Shown in pieces: positions 10,808 through 23,058 of a stretch of DNA of 64,000 nucleotides (within the stretch, counting starts at the first letter, position 1; each line of letters begins with the position of its first letter). This stretch comes from Malaya genurostris (taxonomy: Eukaryota; Arthropoda; Insecta; Diptera; Culicidae), in contig NC_080570.1 of NCBI RefSeq assembly GCF_030247185.1, positions 73,287,014-73,351,013 on the forward strand, given 5' to 3'. A program made the position numbers and the translations under genes. The notes under the pieces were generated by a model. That model was not told the origin of the DNA. It saw only the letters and a program-made list of their open reading frames with translations, and searched no databases.

Positions 10808-11451
10808 AGACAAATTGGATGGTGGGGTGTGTTGACGAAGGTAAATTTTGGCTAAAAAATGTTTGAAAATAGAAAAAGGACTCTTTCAAATTTAAGTTAA
10901 TCTACTGTGAAAAGTTAACTTCATTTTACTGGATATATTTTAACTATTTGTCCTTTATGAGAAGAGCTGAAAAAATAGATGAATAAAGAAATAGAAATAA
11001 AACCTTACGGAAACTTATCCGTGAAAGTTTTTTATCAACGCTCGATGAACATTAGATAGGTCCCAAATTCAAATGACAGATTCTCTTGGTTTTCATACTC
11101 TTTCACTTATAACGGCTTATTCCTGTATTTTCCAACAATTTCTGAACTACAGATCGAAAGTCGATGGTTTCAGTCGTTATTCTATGTAAAAGGTTGGATA
11201 GAGGGATTACCGATAGGGCCGTAATAATCTAAAGAGAAAGTAACCAAAGAGAAACTCTCATTTGCACTTAGGACCTTTTCTCGTGTTTGTCTTCAATTGC
11301 TTGGAGGTGTTTAGATAGAACACTATAATTGTGCATTTTGTATGGTTGATATGATCCTGTTTTTCTTGTATTCCCATATAAAATTCCTAAATTTCATCTA
11401 GATCCGAGTTCCGGTTCCAGAATTACAGTTTTGCGAAAATCGATTATATCC
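10808..11451. other. Intergenic, no gene seen
   Basis: AT-rich; no coding frame or complete element recognised. The final part (from about 11390) grades into the repeat that follows. Confidence 0.45.
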
Positions 11452-11960
11452 CCGGAACCGAAAGCAATAGCCATTTGATCTTCGAACTTGATCAATAGCC
11501 CAATAGCAGCTTTCAAACGAGTCTAAGTTTGTTAAAATCGGTTCAGAAATTTTTTAGAAAATTTTGCGGTAAAAGAACAATGTGTTTAGTCGGTTACGTC
11601 ACTTATACCATTATATATCCGGAACCGAAAGCGATGGCCATTTGATTATCGATCTTGATCAATGACCCAATGATAGCTTTCAAACGAGCCTAAGTTTGTT
11701 GAAATCGGTTGAGCCGTTTCAGAGAAACTTCAGCGGTAAAAAAATAATGCGTTTTGTCGGTTACATCACTTATACCATCAAATCTTCGGAACCAGAAATC
11801 ACAGTCATTTGGACTTCGAAAAAAATCGTTGAAAAGAGCACTCACATACACATTTTCCGATCTCGTAGAGTTGAGTCGAATGGTATATGATACTATGGGT
11901 CTCCGAGACTCCGTTTGAAAGTCGGTTTTTCTAGATATTACCTTTCTGTAAAGAAAGGCA
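11452..11960. repeat. Mosquito interspersed repeat with about 167-bp tandem units
   Basis: Units beginning CCGGAACCGAAAGC start at 11452 and 11619, and a diverged third starts near 11785. They share TTTGAT...CTTGATCAAT, TTTCAAACGAG and GTTGAAATCGGTT segments. The right part (TCGAATGGTATATGA, then AAAGTCGGTTTTTC) is shared with the repeats at 23059-24048 and 35385-35750, so they belong to one dispersed family. There is no coding capacity. Confidence 0.6.
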
Positions 11961-13214
11961 AAAAATGTGTATTTAAATTAAATGGGTTCTAAGTTAAGCT
12001 CAAAATTTAAATGAATAACAAAACGTTTCATCTAATTCACCGTCTGGAAGCAATTTACGCATGTGAAAATGTTGTAACTTGAGCGCACAATCCGGGGAAG
12101 CTCTGTGGGAGCATTCAATTCAAACTTTTTAGCGCTGATTATTTAGTAATTTGCCCCAGTAAACGCAGTATTTGTCCAAATCATTCGTTGTTTTGAAATC
12201 TTCGAAATATTCTATGCTTTCGATGCCGAATGTGTTCAGAAACGTTCAGAAACGTAATATAGTACTTGCGATTATCGAGTATGCCTGAGATTGGGCTATG
12301 TATGGACTATTTTGTTTGGTACGTTCCCGAAAATAGCGTTGAGCATCATAAAATCAGCCAGTTTTTGCAAAAAAACAACAAATAAATTTTCGATTCAGAT
12401 CGAGTCCAGTGGCCATTTTTTCTTAACCAAAAAGTGCCAATTTTCAACAACACAAACGAAAATTTTTCTATCATGAAAAACCATTAGTACTATTCGTTAT
12501 TTAGCTAAAAACACTCATCGATATGATTTGTTCCTGGAAATATATTCAACAACCTAAAAATTCTGAAACTAAAATATTTTACTTTTGACTCAAAATTCGA
12601 TACTTGTCCTCATCGACTATTGAGGCTCAATTAGGTTTTACACGAACATGACATTACCTCACAAAATGAACAGAATGAACTTTGTTTGACAGTCGCCGAT
12701 GGTTTGTTTACAGTTTAAAAGTTTATCAGAGGTTTATCGTTTTAATTCAAAAATTGCAAGTCACCCCACACTAAACAAATTTATACAAATATCGCTACTT
12801 GATGCTGAAAACGCATACTAAAAAGAGTGACTTTTTAGTTCTTTCCCCTGTGGATCACATTTTTAACAAACACTTTTTCGTCATTTTTTCAATTTTTAAT
12901 TTGCAAACCACCGGCAGCTGTCGAAGATGAACTTGATTCATCGGCAGTTCATTTGTGTCGTCATCGTGTAAAATTCGGCCCCTTGTCACGACGCCATCTT
13001 GATGAGATCAAAATCGGAACTTTAAAATCAGCTGATTGCAACGTAAACAAACAAACAGTAATACATTTGTTTTACGCGTTTACCTTGTTTAGTGCACGAA
13101 AATTAGTGAATTTTGGGTCGACTCTCTCACAATAACTTGTCGGTTTACCTAAAATACAGCAGACAGTGTTTTAGGACTTCAAGTGGAGATAATTTTCATA
13201 ATTTGAGAGTCGCG

Positions 13215-13292
13215 ATGAGTATCAAAACATCGCAGTGTTTGGGCGACGACACGACCAGGCACTCCGAAGAAAAATCTGAACAAAAAGTGTTC
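13215..13292 (+). other. Candidate first coding exon, unrecognised
   Basis: ATG at 13215 opens 26 codons that run, in phase 0, into TTC|GTGAGT. The frame stays open a further 15 codons to a stop at 13338-13340. The peptide is polar and rich in Ser, Asp, Glu and Lys. I see no partner exon downstream in the window and recognise no family. It may equally be chance. Confidence 0.2.
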
Positions 13293-14995
13293 GTGAGTGA
13301 TTTACCGCCAGTTACCATAAATATAGCGACCCCTCGATAATCATGAAAATAATCTTCTTGAGCAACACTGTTTAGGTTGCTATGAACTAGTTACCAAGGA
13401 GTGCTATAATAAATAAACAAATCATTTGAGAAAGTTGTGAAACTTTTATATAAATTTAAATTTTGTTTCAACGTTCTTTTTAGATTTGCGCCGACCACAA
13501 TAGTACAATAATCAAATCTGGTACTAGAAGTAGTGTTGCGACAGAAAGGCGTCATCCTATATCATCCACAGCTACCCATTAGCTCTATCTGCAGTGTAGT
13601 CATCTAACTCATCCATGATAATGGTGTTTCTTTTTAGAAATATCCAGTCGAGTTTCCGAAACACATCACTTTTGCTTAACATTCTGTCAACCAACCCGGA
13701 AGTTAGTACCAGTCTTCACGAAATGAAAATGAGACTTCATTGAGACTGATAAAAAGTTTCGCAATGACGGATTGAATGACTGCAAAACTTAACACCATTT
13801 AAAAACTCATTTACATATCAAATAGTCATTATAGATCCATCATCCATGAATATTGAATTTTCTGGAAGCCAATTTTAATATGTTTGAGCACCAGCAAGCC
13901 TTAACGAAGACCTCTATCCGATTAAACTAAATGATAATTCCACTCGAGGCAGTTTGTTTTGTTTACATTTCCCAAGTCTCCAATATGCAGTAACCAAGGT
14001 TATGGTAACTGTTATTTAAAATCAATAATCTATCAACTTGTTTTCCCAGTTTCAATAATTTTTCAGGCGATTTCGTTTTGACATAACCAGTTACTGAGGG
14101 GTAGTAAAATTTGCGATACAGTTTCGATAGACGAGTGGCAGGTCGTGTCGTCGGTTTGGGGCTCGAAACGCGAGGGGCTCAACGTAATCGGTATACTTTC
14201 AAATGGCTGGTGCTCACATACCGGTGTCAGATGGGTGGTAAGGATAGATGACTCAGCCATTTTAGGATATGACATTTTGTGTTCGAATGATTGCGAGTGG
14301 CCATGTTCATCCTGGTCTTCCCTAATGAAAAAAACATTATAGCTTTTTTATGATTCGTAAGGACATTGCTGGCAGTTAAAAAAACTGACGTGTCAGCGAT
14401 TATAGAGATGTGAAAATTTCAGAACTGCCTGAAGGAGCTGATAAATATCGAGGAAACATAACCACACGCAGAACGATTCGCGATCCCGTTAAAAAACCGA
14501 TAATATATCTAAGATAATTTTTTTTTCTCAAAAAAACTCATCAATTTCTTCAGCTAAAGAAAACTGCATCTCTTTTTCTTCCGTGATTAAGATTTCATGT
14601 ACGCTTCCAATAACGGTTACAAGTTTTCGCGAGACTTCCATGAAATGCTCCATCTGCTTTTCTTCTAAATTGTATATCATATTTTTATTAATTTCAATAA
14701 TATATTAAATATAATATAATAAATATAAGATAAGGGATAATATGAGAAAAGCTTCATATACCACTAGGTGGATTAAACAGACTTTTACGCTCAACACGAT
14801 GCTATTCACAAATATGCTGTCAAAATAAAACAAATGGTTGTGTCTTGCTGAAATTTGACACGTCTGCCTAAATATGAATTTACAATAAACTGCCTAATCA
14901 CTTTTGTGATTGTAGCGATTTTAGTATGAGGAGTGTTGTGTTTGAGCAAGTATATGAATGCGGATAGTAGGTTGAAAGCGCTACATTCCGGTTCA

Positions 14996-15000
14996 CGTAA
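14996..15000. repeat. BEL/Pao target-site duplication, left
   Basis: CGTAA immediately before the left LTR; the same five bases follow the right LTR at 21522-21526. Confidence 0.8.
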
Positions 15001-15317
15001 TGACAGTTCTCAATATTATGGATATGAAAAGTTTAGCTGTAAGACAGTGTGGTCAGCCCAACTTGCTATAATTAAGTTTAGAAAAGCTTTCCAAATTCAC
15101 AACGTAGGTTTTAAATAGGCCTAGCTGAGAAATAAAGCTTCTCTTTTCTGCTCGAACCGTTCAGTTAACCAGATCGTTTTGAAATATAGCAATTCTGTGC
15201 TCAGTAGTGACGAGTTTCAATTTATAATTACCATTTCCGTTTGGCGGTGTTATTCGTTCGTTGCCGTGTGTGATATCCAATTATTAATCCGTTGGAAACT
15301 ACGATCCTGCCCTAACA
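15001..15317 (+). repeat. Left LTR of BEL/Pao element
   Basis: This 317-bp direct repeat starts TGACAGTTCTC and ends CCCTAACA. It is matched by 21205-21521 with one visible substitution. Transcription of the element is expected to start inside it. Confidence 0.95.
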
Positions 15318-15318
15318 T

Positions 15319-15340
15319 TTTGGTGCCGTGACCAGGATAC
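15319..15340 (+). other. Putative primer-binding site
   Basis: TTGGTGCCGTGACCAGGAT follows the LTR within a few bases, the position where BEL/Pao elements pair with a host tRNA 3' end to prime reverse transcription. I did not assign the tRNA. Confidence 0.5.
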
Positions 15341-15851
15341 GGTTTCTTCCCAAAAATTCCGCCATCGCACATCGGAAACCGACGCTTTCCGCCATCATTT
15401 CGTTAAATCGCAATTGTTTCCGGATCATCACCATCCAAATATTGTCCAGAGAATATCATCGCTGCAAATATTTCATTACAAGGCCTAATTTGCATAGGCA
15501 CACGGTACGTATATTTCCGACGTGTGCAGGAATTGATCACAGGTGCCTTGAGATTTTTGCATTTTTTCCCATTCCATATACGTGTAACGTATCCCCGACG
15601 GTTCCGGACGTGTCCAGCAGAAAAATCCGCTTGTTTCTTGTTTGAAGAACAAATTATCTGCAGCCAGTATCTATCAACGTTCCTGTTTGTTGCTGTTCCG
15701 GATTCGCTGCTGATTTCACTTAAATACAAGGCATACAACTAGCCTTGAGAAGGTTAGTACCGCTCCAAGTTCTCTACTCCGTTTTTCGGGCTCTACCGGG
15801 TCTTCTTTTTGTGAATTCCGTCAGGTCTGCATCGGATTCATCGCGTCTAAA

Positions 15852-18800
15852 ATGGCGGACGATCGCACAAAGAAGCAGCTTCTCAATCGACGAACAACAC
15901 TCATCGCGTCTCTTGGAAGAGCGGATCAATTCGTTGAAAATTACGTGGCGGAAAGGGACGCCGGGCAAGTTTCAATCCGAATCGAAACATTAGACACCGT
16001 ATGGATGGGACTGGATGAAGTACAAACTCAGCTAGAGGATATGGAAGAAAACAGTGAAGGTATGGCAAAACACCTCCAATTCCGTTCCCATTATGAAACA
16101 TCCTACATCCGAATAAAAGCTGCTCTTAAATCGTACCTCCCCGCGCTTCCTACTTTAACAAATGCAATCCCTCATTCTGCTTGTTCTGGGCTCTCGGGCA
16201 TAAAATTACCAACCATTTCGCTTCCGGAATTCGATGGAGATTACAACCAATGGTTAACCTTCCACGATACATTCGTTGCCTTAATTGACGCTAATACTGA
16301 AGTTCCCGCCATTCAAAAGTTTCACTATCTTCGCGCTGCTGTCAAAGGAGAAGCAGCGCAACTCATCGAGTCCATTGCCATAAGCTCTGCCAATTATACA
16401 ATCGCTTGGCAAACCCTCGTCTCCCGATACGCAAACGATTATCTATTGAAAAAACGTCACCTTCAGGCCCTGCTGGATTGTCCCAGAATGAAAAAAGAGT
16501 CCGCTTCTGCCTTGCATTCCGTCGTCGACGAATTTGAACGTCACACCAAAACACTTCGTCAACTTGGTGAACCGATTGATGCTTGGAGCACCATGTTAGA
16601 GCACCTACTTTGTTTGCGGCTTGACGATGGTACCCTCAAGGCTTGGGAAGATTTCGCTACGACTGCTGAAAATCCTGATTTCAATTGCCTGATCGACTTC
16701 TTACAGCGTAGAAGCCGTGTCCTAGAATCGATGACCGGTAATCATCAAGCTCAGCCCACCAATGTTCATCATTCACCTTCGTTTCGAAAACCCGTATTTC
16801 CTAAAATCGCTTCTTATGCGGTAGCCGAAACAACCCAACGTAAATGTCACGCATGCGAGCAACATCACCCACTTTTTCAATGCCAACGGTTCGGAAATAT
16901 GTTGCTCTCAGATCGCTTGAATATAGTAAATCATCAGCGCCTTTGCCACAATTGCTTCCGTCAAGATCATATTGCTCGTAATTGCCCATCGAAGTTCTCC
17001 TGTCGCCACTGCAAAAAACGACATCATTCATTGTTGCATCCTGGCTACCATTCCATCGAAAATGATCAAAGGTCGTCCACTTCACGCGTACCTGCGTATA
17101 CACCGAAACCCATTGAAAAGCGAAACAATGCGGTGAACATTCAACAATCAGCAACATCCACAAATGCGGCCGCAGTCCAAGCTAACAATTCCTACCCGTT
17201 TTCAAACACAAATGTTTTACTATCCACGGTCGTGCTGCTAGTTGTCGATTCAAATGGCAAAGCTCATCCCGCACGGGCATTGTTAGACAATGGTTCGCAA
17301 TCCAATATCATAAGCGAACGATTGTGTCAACTATTACACTTACAGCGGAGCAAGATAAATATACCCATATATGGCATAGGAGAATCGTCGTCTAGTGTCC
17401 GACATAGTGTCAGAACAAATATTCGATCGAGAAAAAATGATTTCGAAATTGATCTTGATTTTCTTGTGATGCCTCGCATTACGATCGATTTACCTGTTGT
17501 AAGTACCCCCGTCGACGGCTGGCATGCCACGAAAGATTTGTTTTTGGCCGATCCAACATTCAACAAAACTGGTGCGATCGATATGCTTCTCGGTGCAGAA
17601 CATTTCTTCACGTTTGTAAACCCTGGTACTAAGTTTATTCAAGCTGAAAACCCAATATTAATCGATAGCGTGTTTGGGTGGATCGTTACCGGCAGGCGCC
17701 GTTTTCCCGTAGAATCGCATCCCGTATTATGTCACCTCACACTTAGCGACCCGCTGCAAGATGCCCTTGAACACTTTTGGCGAGTAGAAGAGCTAGGAAA
17801 TCAACCCAGTTACTCTATAGAAGAACAGCAGTGTGAATCGAATTTTTTATCTACCGTATCCCGTACACCCGAAGGAAGGTATATTGTCCGCTTGCCCCGC
17901 CGTTCCAATTTCGATCACATGCTTGGTGACTCTAAAACAACAGCCCTGCGTCGTTTTCATTACCTAGAGAGGCGACTTAGTCAAGATCCAAATTTGAAAA
18001 TTCAGTACCACTCGTTTCTGTCTGAATATTGGTCGCTCGGCCATATGAGGATGGTACCGTCAACCGAACCCGAACCATCGTTAGTACATTATTTACCGCA
18101 CCATGCCGTTCTAAAGGAATCTAGCTCCACCACAAAAGTTCGTGTGGTATTCGACGGATCCGCAAAAACATCGACCGGATATTCGCTAAATGATGCACTA
18201 CAAATTGGCCCTATCGTTCAAGACGAACTGCTCACTTTAGTACTTCGGTTCCGCAAGTATCCCATTGCCCTCGTGGCGGACATTGAAAAAATGTACCGTC
18301 AAGTGTTGCTCAACCCCAACGACGCACCGCTTCAACGCATATTTTGGCGATTCAATTCCAACGATCCAATTTCCACCTTCGAATTACAAACGGTAACGTA
18401 TGGCCTGTCTCCGTCATCATTTTTGGCAACCCGAAGCTTACAACAACTGGCAATAGATGAAGGTAATCTCTATCCACTCGGCGGACCAGCCCTACGTAAG
18501 GGATTTTATGTGGACGACTACATAGGAGGCGCAGAGACGGAAGAAGAGGCAATCCAATCGCGTGTTGAATTAGACGAGCTACTAACAAAAGGTGGATTCA
18601 CCCTTAGAAAATGGACATCAAATAACAGAAACGTTCTGAGAGGCCTCGATCAATCACAGATTGGTACACAACCCTCGCTCAAATTTGATCGCGATGAAGC
18701 AATAAAGGCGTTGGGAATTAGTTGGGAACCCGTCTCCGATCAACTGCGATTTGACTCCACTCCGATATATGATAGCAAATTACATACCAAACGATCAATT

Positions 18801-21083
18801 TTGTCCGCTATATCAAAGCATTTCGACCCGCTTGGTTTGACCGCACCTGTAATCATTCGAGCCAAAATGCTAATGCAAGAACTTTGGTTACAGCCCTGTG
18901 GATGGGATGATGAAATTTCGGATAACATACGCTATAAATGGGAAAATTATTGCATTGAGCTACCAAAAATCACATCTTACAGAGTGAATCGCTATGCATT
19001 CTTGGCAAATGCAACTGTACAGCTTCATACCTTTGCAGATGCATCCCAGCAAGCATATGGAGCGTGTATATATGCAAGATCAACCGATCCCGGAGGTAAC
19101 GTGAATGTGCAATTAATTGCATCGAAATCGAAAGTTGCCCCGCTGAAACGACTTTCCATACCCCGATTAGAATTATCTGCCGCTGTTATTGCCGCACGTC
19201 TACATGGAAAAGTTGTCGCTGCTTTAGATATGACTATTTCTGCCTCATTTTTCTGGTCTGACTCCACAGTCACACTCGAATGGTTGCGATCACCTCCACA
19301 TGCATGGAGCACATTCATTGCTAATCGAGTCTCCGAAATACAAACCTGCACTCAAGGATCACGCTGGCATCACATCGCAGGTAAACACAATCCAGCAGAT
19401 CTCATCACGAGGGGCATGAGCGTGGTCGATTTTTTGAGCAGTGATCTTTGGCACTATGGACCTAATTGGCTGAAACTACCCGAAACGGAATGGCCAGTGA
19501 CAACACAACAGCAGAAATTACCCGAAGAAATTTTAGAACGACGAAGTATTGTGGCAGTAGTTCAAAGTGAACCAACTATTAATGAAATTTTCAATCGATC
19601 TTCATCATACAATCGATTAATTCGAATAATAGCATACTGCCTCCGCTTTAGTACAGCATGTCGTCGTCAAGCGATCACCGAATCGGTGAAAGAAAAAACA
19701 ATAGCACTTTCGGTTGATGAAATGTCTTTCGCCCGTGTGAGATTGATACAATTAGCCCAAGCAGATACATTCGCAGATGAAATGAGGGATCTGGGGAGGG
19801 GTAAAACGTTATCGAGTCGATCACATTTGCGCCTGTTGAGCCCCTTTATTGACTCAGACGGAATTCTACGTGTCGGAGGTAGAATCAAGCTTTCCGAGCA
19901 GCCCTATCTGACCAAGCATCCAATCCTACTTCCCAGTATCCATCCATTTACACGATTAGTTGCCCATCATTATCATCTGAAATTGCTTCACGGTGGCGGC
20001 CGCGTTACCCTAGCTGCCATACGCCAGTAATATTGGCCAATTCAAGGACGACGAGTAGTCAGCAACGTCATAAGAAACTGCTACAGATGTGCCCGTGCCT
20101 GTCCCGTTCCTGCCCAGCAACAAACCGGACAGCTGCCCGAACAAAGAGTCACCCAGAGCAGACCATTTTCGGTTACCGGTGTTGATTACGCTGGTCCTGT
20201 ATATTTAAAAGCCATACACAAGCGAGCATCACCTACCAAAGCATACTTGAGCATTTTTGTATGCTTTGTGACGAAAGCAGTACACATTGAGCTAGTCAGT
20301 GATTTGTCAACCCCCGCATTTTTAACTGCGCTACGACGATTCATCGCTCGCCGAGGCTCCCCTGCTCATATGCACTCTGATAATGGCAAGAATTTCGAAG
20401 GTGCACGCAATGAACTGCATGCCTTGTATAAAATGCTACAAAACGAACAGACGACCGGAGAAATTGGCACCCATTGTGCAGTCAAAGGCATACAATGGCA
20501 TATGACCCCACCAAAGGCTCCCCATTTCGGTGGATTATGGGAAGCAGCAGTCAAAGTTGCTAAGAAACATTTGCATCGCCAGCTAGGAAATGCGATGCTT
20601 TCCTTTGAGGATATGTCAACAGTGTTGGCAGAAATCGAAGCTGCAATGAACTCCCGACCGTTAACTCCTCTCACCGAGGATCCAAACGACTTGGCAGTCC
20701 TCACACCCGCACATTTTCTCATTGGTACTTCGATGTCCGCTCTTCCCGATGCAGACGTCAGCCAGATCCCGATCACACGTCTGGATCATTATCAGCGACT
20801 CCAGCATCGAGTTCAACAGTTTTGGTACCAATGGAAAACGGAATACCTACAAGAATTGCAGAAGGAAAATAAACATATTCCTGCAAATACCGCATTTCAA
20901 CCCGGCAGGATGGTCATCGTTGTCGACGAGTTTCTTGCGCCAGTAAAGTGGCCGTTAGCGAGAATCATCAACACAAACCCCGGACCGGATGGACTCACCC
21001 GCGTCGTAGAATTGAAGACCAGCAGAGGAATCATCCGTCGTCCCATCACTAAAGTGTGTCTGCTGCCCTACGAGAAAAACTAA
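15852..21083 (+). pseudogene. BEL/Pao gag-pol polyprotein with one in-frame stop
   Basis: The frame starts at ATG 15852 and spans 1743 codons, interrupted only by TAA at 20028-20030 (codon 1393). Approximate domains: gag (DUF1759-like, LPEFDGDYNQW near residue 125), Cys-His knuckles (CHACEQHHPLFQC at about 331, CHNCFRQDHIARNC at about 365), retropepsin (ALLDNGSQSNI at about 476), reverse transcriptase (VVFDGSAK at about 765, YVDDYIGG at about 886), RNase H (FADASQQAYGA at about 1060), integrase zinc region around the stop, and integrase core with D near 1444 (VDYAG), D near 1507 (HSDNG) and E at 1564 (GGLWE). A DUF5641-like tail ends at 21083. The stop falls in the zinc-binding part of integrase and would truncate it. 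All other motifs look intact, so the stop may be polymorphic or recent. Confidence 0.92.
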
Positions 21084-21193
21084 GATAAATTTTCGGATAG
21101 TGTCTTAACGAAACAAAATTTTAGTCCGCATAGTTGTTTTGATATGAATTGTTATGACATTTAGATAATTCAAGGTGAAATTCAAGAATTTCA

Positions 21194-21204
21194 GGTGGCG
21201 GCGA
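21194..21204 (+). other. Polypurine-like tract before right LTR
   Basis: GGTGGCGGCGA directly abuts the TG of the right LTR, the expected place for plus-strand priming. Confidence 0.55.
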
Positions 21205-21521
21205 TGACAGTTCTCAATATTATGGATATGAAAAGTTTAGCTGTAAGACAGTGTGGTCAGCCCAACTTGCTATAATTAAGTTTAGAAAAGCTTTCCAAAT
21301 TCACAACGTAGGTTTTAAATAGGCTTAGCTGAGAAATAAAGCTTCTCTTTTCTGCTCGAACCGTTCAGTTAACCAGATCGTTTTGAAATATAGCAATTCT
21401 GTGCTCAGTAGTGACGAGTTTCAATTTATAATTACCATTTCCGTTTGGCGGTGTTATTCGTTCGTTGCCGTGTGTGATATCCAATTATTAATCCGTTGGA
21501 AACTACGATCCTGCCCTAACA
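21205..21521 (+). repeat. Right LTR of BEL/Pao element
   Basis: 317 bp, same length as the left LTR, with one substitution seen. It is followed by the CGTAA target duplication at 21522-21526. Confidence 0.95.
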
Positions 21522-21688
21522 CGTAATTTATATTCGTTTTCCTCGAAGAGAGTTCTATATGATTTTTTCCGACTACCGGGTCTGGTTCATTACCGTCCCA
21601 GCAAGTCCAATAAGCACTTTAGAAACCATGCGTTGCCGTTGAGTAGATAAGATTTGAGTTGCCCAAGATTGTGTAGATTGTATAATTC

Positions 21689-21751
21689 TTATCAAATAGG
21701 AAAATTTGAATTGGCCTATAAATATGATTGATGAGGCACTTTGCGGAATCA
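21689..21751 (+). promoter_or_regulatory. Core promoter of SCP-2-like gene B
   Basis: A GATA-type CTTATC at 21689-21694 is followed by TATAAATA at 21717-21724 and an initiator-like TCAAT around 21749-21753. The geometry matches gene A. GATA sites are common upstream of mosquito gut-expressed genes, but expression is inferred only. Confidence 0.55.
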
Positions 21752-21804
21752 ATACAATTGTTACTCTCGTCGATAAATTGCTTAGTCTTCGTTAGATAGT
21801 CATA

Positions 21805-22199
21805 ATGTCTTTAACTTTGGATCAAGTCATTGAGAGAATCAAGGTTCGCGTTGCCGCCGTTGATCCTAACGGTCCTCGCAAAGTTCTCGGAGTGTTTCAA
21901 CTGAACGTGAAGACTGCAAGTGGTGTAGAAGAGTATAGTGAGTTCTTTCGGACACTCACAGTTAACATATTGATAATGATGTCTTTGGTTTACAAAATTT
22001 TTCTACAGCAATCGATCTAAAGCAGTTGAATGTTGCAAAGGGACCCGCCAGCAATGCCGACGTGACTGTTACAGTTTCGGTTGAGGATCTGATTGCCGTT
22101 AGTGCGAAAACTTTAACCCTTGGAGATGCTCTGACACAAGGCAAACTTCAGGTTGTAGGTGATGCTTCATTGGCTACTAAGCTTGCTGAGGTTATCTAA
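21805..22199 (+). CDS. Sterol carrier protein-2-like protein B (two exons)
   Basis: The exons are 21805-21937 and 22009-22199, with a 71-bp GT...AG intron in phase 1. The product is 107 residues. The N-terminus (LDQVIERIKVRV), GPRKVLGVFQLNVKTASG, IDLKQLNV and the C-terminal LQVVGDASLATKLAEVI closely resemble, from memory, an Aedes SCP-2-like protein of known structure. It is expected to be a cytosolic carrier of fatty acids or sterols. It is the tandem paralogue of gene A: same strand, same intron position, same second-exon length. The two were separated by the BEL/Pao insertion and other DNA. No lesion is seen; start and stop are clear. Confidence 0.9.
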
Positions 22200-23058
22200 G
22201 TTTGATCAAGATGTATGAGCATGACATATGTTTAATAATAATGTAATAATAATACCAACAAACAAGTGATTTTTGTATCCGCTAAAAAACCTGTATTAGC
22301 ATTCCACCTGGACCATGTCTCCAATCGATTAATATTTGTTTTGCAGTACATAATCTGCTCTAGCCGACTGGATTTCCTCATCCATTGGTGGACCAAACAA
22401 GAGATTATACTATTGTCAGTGTTATGGTTTCTTGCCATCAGAATTACCAATGTTCCAGTTGTATCTTGCATTTTGTCAAACAATCTAAACCAGGTCTTTT
22501 CCCAGATTTTTCAGGTCCCATTTGATTTTCCGAGTTTCTACATATTAAATACTAATTTTTTCAGCTCTGTTTTTAATAAATGTGAATAAGACGATCACTA
22601 GGAGAAGGATTTTACATCCATCAGTACCCATCGAAATCCATCGAAAAAACGCTTCAGATAGACTGCTGTATAGTTTTGAAATTTTGTTCTGATGTGTCAG
22701 TAAAAAAAATGCGCTGCAAGGCAAACATAAATGTCGTTTTCGTGAAAGAAACTTGCAGCTGACCCGGGTTAATAAACAAATAATTTCATGAAACTAAGTT
22801 CTATTGACACTAAAAACGGTTGTGTGAGTAAAACCGACTGTTCCGAATTTTTGATCACTGACGTTAAACCTAGGTTCGAAATTGGCTTCAAACAATCAAT
22901 TTGTCAGTAATAGAGTTGAAACAGGATTAGATTCGGCATCCAGGACAAAAGTGTTGCTCGAGTAGATTTGAAATTCACGTCTTTGTGGCATTTATTTTCG
23001 TAGACGAAACGTAAGGAAGCAAACATGTCTCTTTACCATTCTCATATAGAAAGTCTAT
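22200..23058. other. Intergenic, no gene seen
   Basis: This holds the 3' flank of SCP-2-like gene B and then AT-rich DNA. The open stretch at 22266-22589 lacks recognisable features and ends in simple sequence. Confidence 0.45.

Larger units (their letters stand above)
11961..15000. other. Unassigned intergenic DNA
   Basis: No gene with family resemblance. Three items are noted. First, a possible short coding exon at 13215-13292 ends at a strong GTGAGT splice donor. Second, at 14741-14779 there is a motif (TATGAGAAAAGCTTCATATACC then CACTAGGTGGATTAAA) that recurs at 57638 and 60843. Third, between 14063 and 14342 the minus strand has a loose tRNA-like pair of boxes. The remainder is AT-rich and featureless to me. 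Confidence 0.4.
15001..21521 (+). mobile_element. BEL/Pao-type LTR retrotransposon, complete and recent
   Basis: The element has identical-length 317-bp LTRs (TG...CA), a CGTAA target duplication, a primer-binding-site-like sequence just after the left LTR, one long gag-pol frame, and a purine-rich tract before the right LTR. The LTRs differ at one position I found (C in the left copy, T in the right, in the AAATAGGC/T stretch), which indicates a recent insertion. The polyprotein has the BEL/Pao domain order: gag, protease, reverse transcriptase, RNase H, integrase and a C-terminal tail. It sits between two SCP-2-like genes and accounts for 6.5 kb of their spacing. Confidence 0.95.

Noticed and set aside
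14063..14275. Minus-strand SINE with tRNA-like boxes
   Set aside because: The A and B boxes are about 85 bases apart and weak, and no target duplication was found.
15403..15738. Open frame of 111 codons on the minus strand in the BEL/Pao leader
   Set aside because: It lies antisense to the untranslated leader between the LTR and gag, has no domain, and shares the region with two other unrelated frames.
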